A DNA stretch of 64,000 bases. Source: DASRBN01 sp035294305. Lineage in GTDB: Bacteria > Chloroflexota > Ktedonobacteria > Ktedonobacterales > Ktedonobacteraceae. Below the pieces are notes generated by a model. That model worked only from the letters and a program-made list of their open reading frames with translations. It was not told the DNA's origin and did not search any database. Shown one piece after another: positions 8,130 through 16,827 of this stretch. Numbering within the stretch: position 1 is the stretch's first letter; the number at the start of each line of letters is the position of its first letter. The position numbers were made by a program, and so were the translations under genes. Location of the stretch: assembly GCA_035294305.1 (NCBI GenBank), contig DATGLD010000030.1, positions 1-64,000 of the forward strand, given 5' to 3'.

Positions 8130-9530
8130 TTAAACTGTAGTGTTCCGCCGCGACAGGGAGGCTGTGGCCGTGGCAATAGAGCCGGCAGGAAGCCCAAACA
8201 GTGCGGGGTGACTGACGACGCCGGTTGGCACCAGCAGATTCAGGAAGGTGCGTGTCACAACAACGGCGGTAAACATACTGATCAAAACACCCAGGAACAG
8301 GGTGGTGGCGAAACCGACGATGATGGTGGCGCCAAAATTGCTGCCGAAGGCGTACAGGACGGCGCAGGTAATCAACGTCGAACAGTTGGAGTCGCGTATC
8401 GATGGCCAGGCGCGTTTCCATCCGATGTCAATCGCCGAGGACAACAGCCTGCCGGCGCGCAACTCCTCCTTGACGCGTTCAAAGATGAGGACATTGGCAT
8501 CCACGGCCATACCGATAGAAAGGATGAACCCGGCAATACCTGCCAGCGAAAGGGTCACACCAACCAGTTTGAAGACCGCGAAGGTCGTGCCGGCGTAGAG
8601 CAGCAGCGCGCAGTCGGCTAGAAATCCCGGCAGGCGGTAGTAGAGCAGCATGAACAGGATGACGATACCCAGGCCGATGGCGGCTGCGATCTCACTCTTG
8701 GTAATGGAGTCCTGGCCCAGCGTCGGTCCAACGATCTGCTCGCTTTTAATATCGAACGAAATGGGCAATGCGCCATACTTCAGCAGGGTCACAATTTGTT
8801 GGGCCTGCTGCTGAGTGAACTGACCTGTGATCTGTCCAGGACCATTGATAGCGCTTTGAATGACTGCCGATTCGATAACTTTGCGGTCCAGCGTCACAGT
8901 AAGGTACTGGCCTACATTCTTCTGGGTGAAGGTGTAGAATTTGCCGACGGCATCGCCTTTCATCTGGAAGTTGATGTCGGGCTGACCCGTCTGATCCTGC
9001 CCAACATAAATATTGTTCGCATCAAGATCTTTACCGGTGAATTGTGGCTGGCCACCGGGGTTGTATGTCGTATATTGCGAAGGATCAAATGTTGATCCAA
9101 TAGTCACGCCGCTAGGGCCAGTACTCCAGAACTCAAGCGTACCGGTTTGCAGGAGGGAATTGATTGCCGCGTATGGGTTGCCACTGTTGAGTCCGGGCAA
9201 CTCAATCGCAATACTTGGTATGCCACCGCTGGTCTCGACACGGATATCCGGCTCGTTCACGCCCAATCCGCCGTTCACGCGCTGCTCGATCTGGTCGCGC
9301 GCCGCATTCACATTGTCTGCCAGTGCGCTCGGATCATATTTCTGCGGATCTCTAGGCACCAGTAATGCCTGTACCCCACCCTGTAGATCAAGACCTTCTT
9401 TGACTTTCAGCGAGTTAGTGTAGCCTAGAAAGCCGATATTAATGCCGGGGTTGTTGGGCCAGTCAATATAGGCCGCGCATGCCGCCAGCAGCACAATTAA
9501 CAGGAGGAGAGTAAGTGTTCCTCGACGCAT
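8130..9530 (-). CDS. secD: Protein translocase subunit SecD
   Basis: 466 residues. An N-terminal membrane helix is followed by the GLDLQGGVQALL motif, then the P1 periplasmic region. Five C-terminal helices carry AGIAGFILSIGMAVDANVLIFERVKEEL, the SecD signature with the conserved Asp and Arg. It forms the SecDF complex at the cytoplasmic membrane and couples proton flow to late steps of protein export. First gene of a secD-secF unit; a promoter lies at 9625-9652. The ending is short but normal for the family. Confidence 0.95.
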   Translation of the reverse strand: MRRGTLTLLLLIVLLAACAAYIDWPNNPGINIGFLGYTNSLKVKEGLDLQGGVQALLVPRDPQKYDPSALADNVNAARDQIEQRVNGGLGVNEPDIRVETSGGIPSIAIELPGLNSGNPYAAINSLLQTGTLEFWSTGPSGVTIGSTFDPSQYTTYNPGGQPQFTGKDLDANNIYVGQDQTGQPDINFQMKGDAVGKFYTFTQKNVGQYLTVTLDRKVIESAVIQSAINGPGQITGQFTQQQAQQIVTLLKYGALPISFDIKSEQIVGPTLGQDSITKSEIAAAIGLGIVILFMLLYYRLPGFLADCALLLYAGTTFAVFKLVGVTLSLAGIAGFILSIGMAVDANVLIFERVKEELRAGRLLSSAIDIGWKRAWPSIRDSNCSTLITCAVLYAFGSNFGATIIVGFATTLFLGVLISMFTAVVVTRTFLNLLVPTGVVSHPALFGLPAGSIATATASLSRRNTTV

Positions 9531-9624
9531 AGGTGTTGTTTCCCCTTAATGACTGAATCTATTTTTCAAACAATTGCACGCTTAAACAACCTCATAACAC
9601 AGAAACCTGATGATGCTCCTGTGC

Positions 9625-9652
9625 AGTATAGCATAGTTGGGTCTGATTGCAA
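9625..9652 (-). promoter_or_regulatory. Promoter of secD-secF
   Basis: The minus strand reads TTGCAA (9652-9647), a 16-bp spacer and TATACT (9630-9625), about 95 bp upstream of the secD ATG. Confidence 0.6.
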
Positions 9653-9868
9653 ATCCCTTTTTTGTTCACACAAGGCCTGGCGGAATTTTTTCAGCCCAGC
9701 CGTTTATTAAAGTCCATCATAACTATCCAAATTGGTATGACTTTCGTCACATGCTGAAAAACAGGTCTTTTGGTACTCCTCTTTTCGGCCCGCTTCAAGT
9801 ATGCTGTTACTGATAGCAGGTAATGCAGGAAATATGTTGATTGTTTCGGCCTCAATGCCTCAATTACC

Positions 9869-9995
9869 CTGCCATCCACTCATAATTCTTTCAGCGGGCC
9901 TCCGGCCCGTCAGGATGGGAGGGGAAGCAAGCGGGGACACCCCGCACCCCGGCAGGGGTGAAACCCCTGCACCCCGAGTTATGAGTGGATGTCAG
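9869..9995 (+). mobile_element. 127-bp MITE-like element, copy 1
   Basis: The ends are imperfect 17-bp inverted repeats: CTGCCATCCACTCATAA on the left, and the reverse complement of CTGACATCCACTCATAA on the right. The GC-rich middle forms three small perfect hairpins. The element has no coding capacity. It is flanked by the 7-bp direct repeat AATTACC (9862-9868 and 9996-10002), a target duplication. It differs from copies 2 and 3 at only three positions. The right duplication ends 3 bp before the TTGACA of the ABC-exporter promoter. Confidence 0.9.
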
Positions 9996-10005
9996 AATTA
10001 CCATC

Positions 10006-10045
10006 TTGACAACAATAAAACAATATGTTATAACCTGTATATAAC
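10006..10045 (+). promoter_or_regulatory. Promoter of the ABC exporter with an operator-like inverted repeat
   Basis: TTGACA (10006-10011), a 17-bp spacer and TATAAC (10029-10034). An inverted repeat GTTATA-N7-TATAAC (10027-10032 and 10040-10045) overlaps the -10 and start region, a typical place for a repressor site. The leader of about 310 nt (10046-10350) up to the ABC gene shows nothing else recognisable; no small gene or terminator is evident. Confidence 0.7.
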
Positions 10046-10350
10046 AAAATGCTATAGTAGGAATATTCTGTTGAGTGTTTCTATCCCGTTCTTTCCTGGT
10101 AAGAATGAGGTTTTCAAACTTTAAGCCTGCTGGTTCGTATCCAGGTAAGAGGATATTGAGGCCTCTTCTAGGCCGTGAGACCGAGCAAGCAGGTGTTTGA
10201 GCCATTATCAACTATTTTCAAAAATGTGGAACCTTCCTCTATCAGACGAGCATGTGACCCGCCGAGATGGGAAGGCTTTTTATGGATGTCCCTGTCTGCG
10301 TTTGGTTTTCAAGGCAATTCTTTACATAGCCATCTTCAAAAGAAGGAGTA

Positions 10351-11109
10351 ATGCTATCAATGGATGAAATGAGAACTGTAGAGGATACAGCTCTACAAGA
10401 GACGAACCATCGCATCGTTATGGATGTGCGCAATATCACCAAGAGCTTGCCGTTGGGCCGTGAGAGGATCGATATCCTGCGTGGCATCACCTTTCAGATT
10501 ATGGGCGGCGAATTCGTTTCGATTGTTGGCCCTTCTGGTTCGGGCAAAAGCACGCTGCTGGGCATCATTGCCGGGTTGGACAACCCGAGCAGCGGCCAGG
10601 TCTTTATCGATGGAGTCGATATCACGAAGATGAGTGAGGGCAAACTGGCCGAGGTGCGCAACAATAAAATTGGTATGGTCTTCCAGGCGTTCAACCTGAT
10701 TCCAACGTTGACGGCGCAGGAAAATGTCGAAGTGCCGCTGTACGTTGGCAAGCATAAGGGTTCCCCATCTGATCGCGCAAAAGAGCTGCTGAACCTGGTT
10801 GGACTCTCACATCGCCTGGCGCACCGCCCGAACCAGCTCTCCGGTGGCGAGCAGCAGCGCGTCGCGATTGCGCGGGCGCTGGCTACCGACCCGGCTTTTG
10901 TGATTGCCGATGAGCCGACGGGTAACCTGGATGCCAAAAATGGTGAGAATATCCTCAAACTCATCGCCTACCTGCGCCAGGAGACCGGCAAAACCTTTAT
11001 CATCGCTACCCATGACCCGGTTGTGGCATCGCACGCCGACCGCGCGATCCGTATCGTCGATGGCCAGATTGCCTCGATCGAGGCTACCGGCGGGAGAATC
11101 ACGCAATGA
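10351..11109 (+). CDS. ABC transporter ATP-binding protein, MacB/LolD type
   Basis: 252 residues with every ATPase motif: Walker A GPSGSGKST (about 62-70), Q-loop VFQAFNL, signature LSGGEQQRVAIARAL, Walker B FVIADEPTG and H-loop IATHDP. This subgroup powers FtsX-fold permeases that move lipoproteins, peptides or drugs, or act as mechanotransmission machines rather than classic pumps. ATG 10351 lies 6 nt after AAGGAG. It overlaps the permease gene as ATGA, so the two are translated together. The substrate cannot be told from sequence. Confidence 0.93.
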   Translation: MLSMDEMRTVEDTALQETNHRIVMDVRNITKSLPLGRERIDILRGITFQIMGGEFVSIVGPSGSGKSTLLGIIAGLDNPSSGQVFIDGVDITKMSEGKLAEVRNNKIGMVFQAFNLIPTLTAQENVEVPLYVGKHKGSPSDRAKELLNLVGLSHRLAHRPNQLSGGEQQRVAIARALATDPAFVIADEPTGNLDAKNGENILKLIAYLRQETGKTFIIATHDPVVASHADRAIRIVDGQIASIEATGGRITQ

Positions 11110-13850
11110 AGACATCTATGTACTTCAACTATACTTCACGTTCGCTGCTGCGAGGCGGGCAGCGAACAATCCTGGCAATCTTCTGTGTGGCCGTCGGAGT
11201 GATGGCGATTGTGGCCCTGCAATTAGTGGGGGAAATGATTAATGGCGCGCTGACAGGCAACGTGCGCGATGCCAACGGGGGTGATATCGCAGTCACCTCT
11301 CCATCGGCGCCGTTCAATGCGAGCGATCTCTCCTTCTTTGATCAACTTAAGAACAATGGAACCATCACTAACTACACAGCATTTTATTCGACTACGGGTT
11401 CGAACGGTTTTGCTTCCTCGATCACGCAGTCGTTTCAGTTGCTCGTCGTGAACCCCGATAGCTACCCGGTGGTCGATGCCCCGACCTTCAATGCGCCGCC
11501 CAATGGCAGCATCCCAGGCTTGTTGCAAAATGACCAGGTGATTATTGACCAGGCGCTGGCCGACCAGTATAACAAAAAAGTTGGCGATACGATGACCCTG
11601 CATGTCAATGGCAGGCAGGGTGGGTTGACGCTGCCCGTCAAAATCGCTGGTATTGTGCAGGATAATGGGTCGCTGGCGCAGAACAACGACGTGATGATCA
11701 TTTCCGCCAGCGATTATTTGGCCGCCAATCCTGCTGTTCCTCGGGTGTACAACAACGTCGATATCACGGCTCCCCAGGCGAGTATCAATTCGGCCGTCAA
11801 GGATATCCAGCAGAAGTTTCCGGCTGCCAGCACGCAAACGGCTGCCGATGCTTTGAAGAATAACCAGCAGCAGGTCGATTTTATCAAGAAGTTTCTGGAG
11901 ATTGCCGGCCTGCTGGCTCTGCTGATCGGAGGCGTCGGTATCATCAACACCATGCAGGTGTTGCTCTCGCGCCGCAGGATTGAGATCGCCATGCTGAAGA
12001 CGACGGGCTACCGGCGCTTCGATCTCTACCTGCTCTTCGGCATGGAAGCGGCTTTCTTAGGATTGATCGGCGGCGTAATCGGCGCGGGAGTAGCGATTGG
12101 CCTGAGCGCGCTCATTCGTATCCTGGTAGAAAATCTCTTCCCGGTTCTCATTCCATTTGTCTTAGACCCTGTGATTATCGGCGGCGGCGTCTTGATCGGC
12201 CTGGTTACAGCACTGATCTTTGGTTTGATGCCGATTGTGCAGGCCGCTAACATCCGCCCCTTGAACGTGATCCGCGAACTGCCGGAAGGTACGCGAGCCG
12301 GTAATATTGCCCTGACGGCCGGACTGCTGCTGATTCTTTCGGTCTTGTTCTGCCTGCTCGCCATTTTCATTCTCAATGATGTAGGGTTAGGCATTGGAGC
12401 GGTCTATGGCACCTTCATCTTCCTGGGCATTCTGAGCCTGTTCTTCGGCCTGGTGGTCTTCCTGATCAGTGTGCTGCCCGTGCCGGAGCGTTTCTCGCCG
12501 CCATACCTGGCGCTGATTATTGCCGGGCTAGTTATCTCGGCCCTGATCTTCATTCCGCTGCCCGCGTTTGGTGGTCTCTTGTTCGTCGTCTCGTTGATGG
12601 GCATCGTGATTGTGCTGCTGCCGCGCTCGTGGAAGTCCAGCACGAAACTTGCTCTGCGCAACATTGGACGCCAGCGCGCGCGCACGACCACGACCATGCT
12701 GGCCCTCTTCGTCGGCGTCTTTACGATAGGACTGATCCTGGTATTGGGCCAGGACCTGCGCGATAAGATCAACAGCGCCCTGGCCAACAGCCTCACCTAT
12801 AATGTTGTTACTATCGCGAATGGGAGCGAGTCGAATGCGCTGCAATCGCAGTTGAATACTATACCTGGCCTTGATCATTCCCATTACGCGCAAAGAACCT
12901 TTGCCCAGGTTGTCCCGGTGGCAATTGATGGGACACCCCTGGCCAGCCTGGTGTCGAGCGGCAATAGTTCAACCGGCCCTGGCAATCTGGGACGCGAAGG
13001 CACATATGGACTTCTGGGGTCCATGGAGGGATTTGATGTAGCCAATAACCAGTTGCCAACCGGTATCACTATCAAGGATGGTAGTAATCTCAGTACGAGT
13101 GATGCGGGCCAGAATCGTGTGTTGTTGAATTACCTCTTTGAACAATTGGCGCCCCTGAAAGGCCATATCCATGTGGGAAGCACGATCACTTTCACTAGCA
13201 TTGATGGCAAGAGTGTGCAAACTGCCACGGTGGTTGGTTTCTATCAGAGTAGTGGATTGAATATTCAGTTCGGGGCGGTGTTTGCCACAAAAGATACCGT
13301 GGTTTCTCTCTCTCCCGCTGGTGATGTGACGAACATCTTCTATATGAAGATTGACCCGAACCAGATAGGGAAGGCTTTGAATGATATTGGCAGAATCGCC
13401 CCTAACGCTTCGGTCATTAACCTGGCGAACATCGGTGATTTTGTCAACCAGATTCTGAATGATTTCTTGATCATCCTGGTCACGATCGCCTCGCTTTCAC
13501 TGCTGGCCGGAGTAATCATTATCGCCAACGCGGTGGCCCTGGCGATGCTGGAACGGCGGCGCGAACTGGGTATTCTCAAGTCCGTCGGCTATACCAGCAG
13601 AAGCGTGCTGAGCGAGGTGCTGATCGAGAACGGAGTAATAGGTGGCACGGGCGCATTGCTGGCGATGTTGCTGGTGACGCTGGTGACGAGCCTGTTGGGG
13701 ACGTTCTTCTTCAAGACAGCTTTCGGCGTCAGTACGTTTATCGCGTTGGGTCTGATTATTGGTATCGCTCTGCTAGCGATGGCGGTGGCGGCACTGGTCG
13801 CGTGGGGAGCTGTGCGCGTGAGGCCGCTGGAGGTGTTGAGGTACGAGTGA
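11106..13850 (+). CDS. FtsX/MacB-type ABC permease with two FtsX domains
   Basis: 914 residues. An N-terminal membrane helix (about 18-40) is followed by a MacB-like external domain (to about 250). The first FtsX block has LLALLIGGVGIINTMQVLLSRRRIEIAMLKTTGYRRFDL, then a run of central helices (about 395-510) around a repeated module. After a second external region comes a second FtsX block (VALAMLERRRELGILKSVGYTSRSVL) and terminal helices. This duplicated layout is usual for Gram-positive-like lipoprotein/peptide exporters that pair with a MacB-like ATPase. It is the second and last gene of the unit; no periplasmic adaptor gene is nearby. Confidence 0.9.
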   Translation: MKTSMYFNYTSRSLLRGGQRTILAIFCVAVGVMAIVALQLVGEMINGALTGNVRDANGGDIAVTSPSAPFNASDLSFFDQLKNNGTITNYTAFYSTTGSNGFASSITQSFQLLVVNPDSYPVVDAPTFNAPPNGSIPGLLQNDQVIIDQALADQYNKKVGDTMTLHVNGRQGGLTLPVKIAGIVQDNGSLAQNNDVMIISASDYLAANPAVPRVYNNVDITAPQASINSAVKDIQQKFPAASTQTAADALKNNQQQVDFIKKFLEIAGLLALLIGGVGIINTMQVLLSRRRIEIAMLKTTGYRRFDLYLLFGMEAAFLGLIGGVIGAGVAIGLSALIRILVENLFPVLIPFVLDPVIIGGGVLIGLVTALIFGLMPIVQAANIRPLNVIRELPEGTRAGNIALTAGLLLILSVLFCLLAIFILNDVGLGIGAVYGTFIFLGILSLFFGLVVFLISVLPVPERFSPPYLALIIAGLVISALIFIPLPAFGGLLFVVSLMGIVIVLLPRSWKSSTKLALRNIGRQRARTTTTMLALFVGVFTIGLILVLGQDLRDKINSALANSLTYNVVTIANGSESNALQSQLNTIPGLDHSHYAQRTFAQVVPVAIDGTPLASLVSSGNSSTGPGNLGREGTYGLLGSMEGFDVANNQLPTGITIKDGSNLSTSDAGQNRVLLNYLFEQLAPLKGHIHVGSTITFTSIDGKSVQTATVVGFYQSSGLNIQFGAVFATKDTVVSLSPAGDVTNIFYMKIDPNQIGKALNDIGRIAPNASVINLANIGDFVNQILNDFLIILVTIASLSLLAGVIIIANAVALAMLERRRELGILKSVGYTSRSVLSEVLIENGVIGGTGALLAMLLVTLVTSLLGTFFFKTAFGVSTFIALGLIIGIALLAMAVAALVAWGAVRVRPLEVLRYE

Positions 13851-13973
13851 TGAGGAGTGAGGAGGGCATGGCCGGGGTCACCCCGCGTTTGCCCTCCTCT
13901 AGGAACGCTTGCATTCCTCCTTTGGGTGCCACAATTCTCGTTCCTACAGGCGTTCGAGCCATTTCAAGAGGAC

Positions 13974-14336
13974 CTACGCTTTTGAGAAAACTCCTCTTTC
14001 ACCTATTGGAGCTGGAATAACCTGAGACGGTGATATTCCCAATGTCTGAGCAAAGAGTAAAAAGAACTTTTGATCGGGTACACGCATATCATCCTTGTTT
14101 ACGTTAACCCATGGACACCCGGTAGGCCCCATATCCATTTGCTGAACGTGCGTGCTACCTTGAAGGAAACGCAGGTGATAGATTAGGCCATCAGCACCTA
14201 AACAGGATCTCGTCCCTGCCGTTGATATTTGGGGGAGAGCCAGAGCTGCATCATACAGCTTTTGTACAGCATTAGCATTGGTGATAGTACGAGATCGCCC
14301 CACAACTCTGCGCTTGACCTTACATATAGAATGCAT
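13974..14336 (-). CDS. Small hypothetical protein, possibly a truncated secreted or lipoprotein domain
   Basis: 120 residues. After a basic N-terminus the chain looks like a genuine soluble domain (NAVQKLYDAALALP, a Cys in TRSCLG, YHLRFLQGSTHVQQMDMG, GCPWV, FFLLFAQTLGIS). The two Cys could form a disulfide. The pattern resembles domains that, in similar genomes, follow a lipoprotein signal, but no signal peptide is present here. The 5' part may therefore have been lost or the start may be wrong. No named family is recognised. Confidence 0.5.
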   Translation of the reverse strand: MHSICKVKRRVVGRSRTITNANAVQKLYDAALALPQISTAGTRSCLGADGLIYHLRFLQGSTHVQQMDMGPTGCPWVNVNKDDMRVPDQKFFLLFAQTLGISPSQVIPAPIGERGVFSKA

Positions 14337-14991
14337 AGCGACAGCATATACTTATCTCTATAAACATATCTCTATCAAGAAGACGATCCTTTACTATGAT
14401 TTGTTCCATTCTTTAACCCGATAGTTCTTGAAAGCCTGTTTGAGCCAAATGCTTGGCATTTGGCTCAGTGATCACAGAATATGATCAAATGCAACAGGAA
14501 GCAAGTACGAAATAGTGCTGATGTTTCCTCTGCTTACGGATAGCAAGAGCCATAGCTATTGCCATAGTTATACCAGCGATTAGTATCAGCAGATCAGAGT
14601 ATAGAGGGTATACCCATCAAAATCTTTAAAGTAGTTACGTGACAATGACTTCTAGCCGGTAGGCGAACGATGATTTTCCGTATAAAGATAAGATCAAGAT
14701 AATGATAAATAGCTGATAGTTACTATAACATACACTAAAAAAAGCATCAAAAACAAAATATTGAATAATCGTAAATGGTATACCTCATCTGTTTCCGCTT
14801 GTCAATACTTTTTTTACTGTTATTAGCATCTCCATTTGGAATGCTCCCGTTTCATATGTTATACTTGCAAGCAATAAGACCCATCGCACCGGAGATCATC
14901 AATGCAAGGCGTTGCCGGCATCAATGGCGAAGGTGTTAATTGTGGGGGCGAATAAGCCAGTAGAAGTAGCAATTCTTCAGGAGGTCATCCA
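14337..14991. other. Long AT-rich intergenic region with a hairpin and a weak promoter
   Basis: About 650 bp without a gene. A perfect 11-bp stem (TGAGCCAAATG, 14441-14451, with 14457-14467, 5-nt loop) lies near the left end but has no T-run. Towards the acyl-CoA ligase gene, TTGGAA (14836-14841) and TATACT (14860-14865), 18 bp apart, are a plausible promoter. AGGAGG (about 14979) precedes the ligase ATG. Nothing else is recognised. Confidence 0.45.
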
Positions 14992-16602
14992 ATGGAAACA
15001 CCTTTAACCCCGCTCGATTTTCTGCGCCGCGCCCGGCGCCTTTATCCTGACCACGAAGCCGTTGTCGATGGAGACCTGCGCTTAACGTATGCGGAGTTTG
15101 GCAAGCGCTGTGATCGCTGGTCTGCCGCGCTCCAGCAACTGGGTGTCGGTAAGGGTGATCGCGTCGCCTATATTGCTCCCAATACGCACGCCCAGCTTGA
15201 ATCGTTTTACGCCGTACCCCAGATAGGGGCGGCGCTCGTGCCGATCAACTACCGTCTCATCGCCAGCGATTTTGCCTATATCATCCAGCATAGCGGCGCG
15301 GCGGTCGTTTGCGTTCATAGCGACTATCTGGATGCCGTTGAGGGCATTCGTCACGAACTGCCGGAGGTCAAACACTTCGTGGCGCTTGAAGGTTTGACGG
15401 ACTCCTTACGCGAAGCAGGCTGGCTCGACTACGAGACCGCGCTGGCAAACGCTCCTGAAAGCTTCTCACGCCCAGAGATTGCCGAGGATGATCTGCTGAC
15501 CATCAACTACACAAGTGGTACGACCTCGCGGCCCAAGGGTGTGATGATTACCCATCGCAATGCCTACATGAACGTCATCGGCACGCTGGTCCATATTTCG
15601 ATGTCGCCGGCGGACCGCTACCTGTGGACGCTGCCGATGTTCCATGCCAACGGCTGGACCTTTGTCTGGACGGTCACTGCCGTGGGCGGCACACACATCT
15701 GCCTGCGCAAGGTGGAACCGGTTGCGATCTTCACGCTGATACGCGATGAGAGGGTAACGCTGCTGTGCGCCGCGCCGACGGTCCTTATCAGTATTGCCAG
15801 CGCGCCGGAGAATGTGCGTGGCATTCTGCTATCCGCGGGAGCGGGCGCGCAACGCAGGAAAGTGCGCGTGCTGACCGCGGGAGCGCCACCCGCAGCGGCA
15901 ACCATCGAGCGCGTCGAGGGCGAACTGGGCTGGGAGATCACACAGGTCTATGGCCTGACCGAGACCGCTCCTTTTATTACTATCTGCGAGCCGCGCTCGG
16001 AGCATAACACGCTCTCCCCGCAGGAGCGAGCGATAATCAAAGCGCGCCAGGGAGTGGAGCTCATCACTTCTGGTGAACTGCTGGTCGTAGATGAACAGGG
16101 GAACGAAGTTCCGCACGATGGAGCGACAATTGGCGAAATTGTCGCGCGTGGCAATGTCGTCATGAAGGGCTACTACAATGACCCCGAGGCTACGGCACGC
16201 GCTTTTGCAGGAGGCTGGTTTCATACGGGTGACGCCGCTGTCGTCCATCCCGATGGCTATGCCGAGATCCGCGACCGCCTGAAGGACGTGATCATCAGTG
16301 GAGGAGAAAACATCTCCTCCATCGAAGTTGAGGGTGTGCTGCTGCGTCACCCCGCTGTGCAGGAGGCGGCGGTAGTCGGTTTGCCCGATGAGCGCTGGGG
16401 CGAGGCGCCGCACGCGTTTGTCGTCCTTAAGACGGGACAGAACGTGACAGAGGAGGAACTGCGCACTTTCGTGCGCGACAACATGGCCCACTTCAAAGTA
16501 CCTAAAACGGTCACATTTATCTCTGAGTTGCCCAAGACTGCTACCGGCAAGATTCAGAAATATGTGCTGCGTGGCGGCAGGGCTGCCATAGCCGCGCAGT
16601 AG
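14992..16602 (+). CDS. Acyl-CoA synthetase / AMP-dependent ligase (FadD-like)
   Basis: 536 residues. Adenylation motifs: INYTSGTTSRPKGVMITHRN (A3 P-loop, about 170-189), MFHANGW, VYGLTETAPF (about 318-327), GWFHTGDAAVVHPDGYAEIRDRLKD (A7-A8 hinge) and KTATGKIQK with the C-terminal catalytic Lys. It activates a carboxylic acid, probably a medium- or long-chain fatty acid, to acyl-AMP and then acyl-CoA. A short extra segment (about 265-290) comes before VLTAGAPPA. The AGGAGG site fixes the start. It stands alone between a long intergenic region and a strong hairpin, and may feed the acyl-CoA dehydrogenase cluster at 20.3 kb. Confidence 0.9.
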   Translation: METPLTPLDFLRRARRLYPDHEAVVDGDLRLTYAEFGKRCDRWSAALQQLGVGKGDRVAYIAPNTHAQLESFYAVPQIGAALVPINYRLIASDFAYIIQHSGAAVVCVHSDYLDAVEGIRHELPEVKHFVALEGLTDSLREAGWLDYETALANAPESFSRPEIAEDDLLTINYTSGTTSRPKGVMITHRNAYMNVIGTLVHISMSPADRYLWTLPMFHANGWTFVWTVTAVGGTHICLRKVEPVAIFTLIRDERVTLLCAAPTVLISIASAPENVRGILLSAGAGAQRRKVRVLTAGAPPAAATIERVEGELGWEITQVYGLTETAPFITICEPRSEHNTLSPQERAIIKARQGVELITSGELLVVDEQGNEVPHDGATIGEIVARGNVVMKGYYNDPEATARAFAGGWFHTGDAAVVHPDGYAEIRDRLKDVIISGGENISSIEVEGVLLRHPAVQEAAVVGLPDERWGEAPHAFVVLKTGQNVTEEELRTFVRDNMAHFKVPKTVTFISELPKTATGKIQKYVLRGGRAAIAAQ

Positions 16603-16638
16603 CTACCTGGGAAAAAACCATTACTGAATAGGCGCTGT

Positions 16639-16689
16639 CCCGGGTGAATACAAGAGTAGGCTAAGAGCGTGCTCTTGTATTCACCCGGG
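16639..16689. terminator. Strong 18-bp hairpin after the acyl-CoA ligase
   Basis: Perfect 18-bp arms (CCCGGGTGAATACAAGAG, 16639-16656, with 16672-16689) enclose a 15-nt loop. The following TTCTTTA is only weakly T-rich, so it may be a terminator or a folded insertion remnant. Confidence 0.55.
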
Positions 16690-16827
16690 TTCTTTACCTT
16701 CGCCCACTAAAATTGTTGTCATATGGCATATACAAAGCAAGTACCGCGATGGACATATGTATATCAGTGTGAGAAACATCTCCTGGAGTGTCTGGAATGG
16801 TATCTTGCTGTATGCGACAACGTAAGC

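Noticed and set aside
13858..13900. Possible terminator after the ABC permease (GGGGTCACCCC)
   Set aside because: The stem is only about 5 bp and lacks a T-run, too weak to call.
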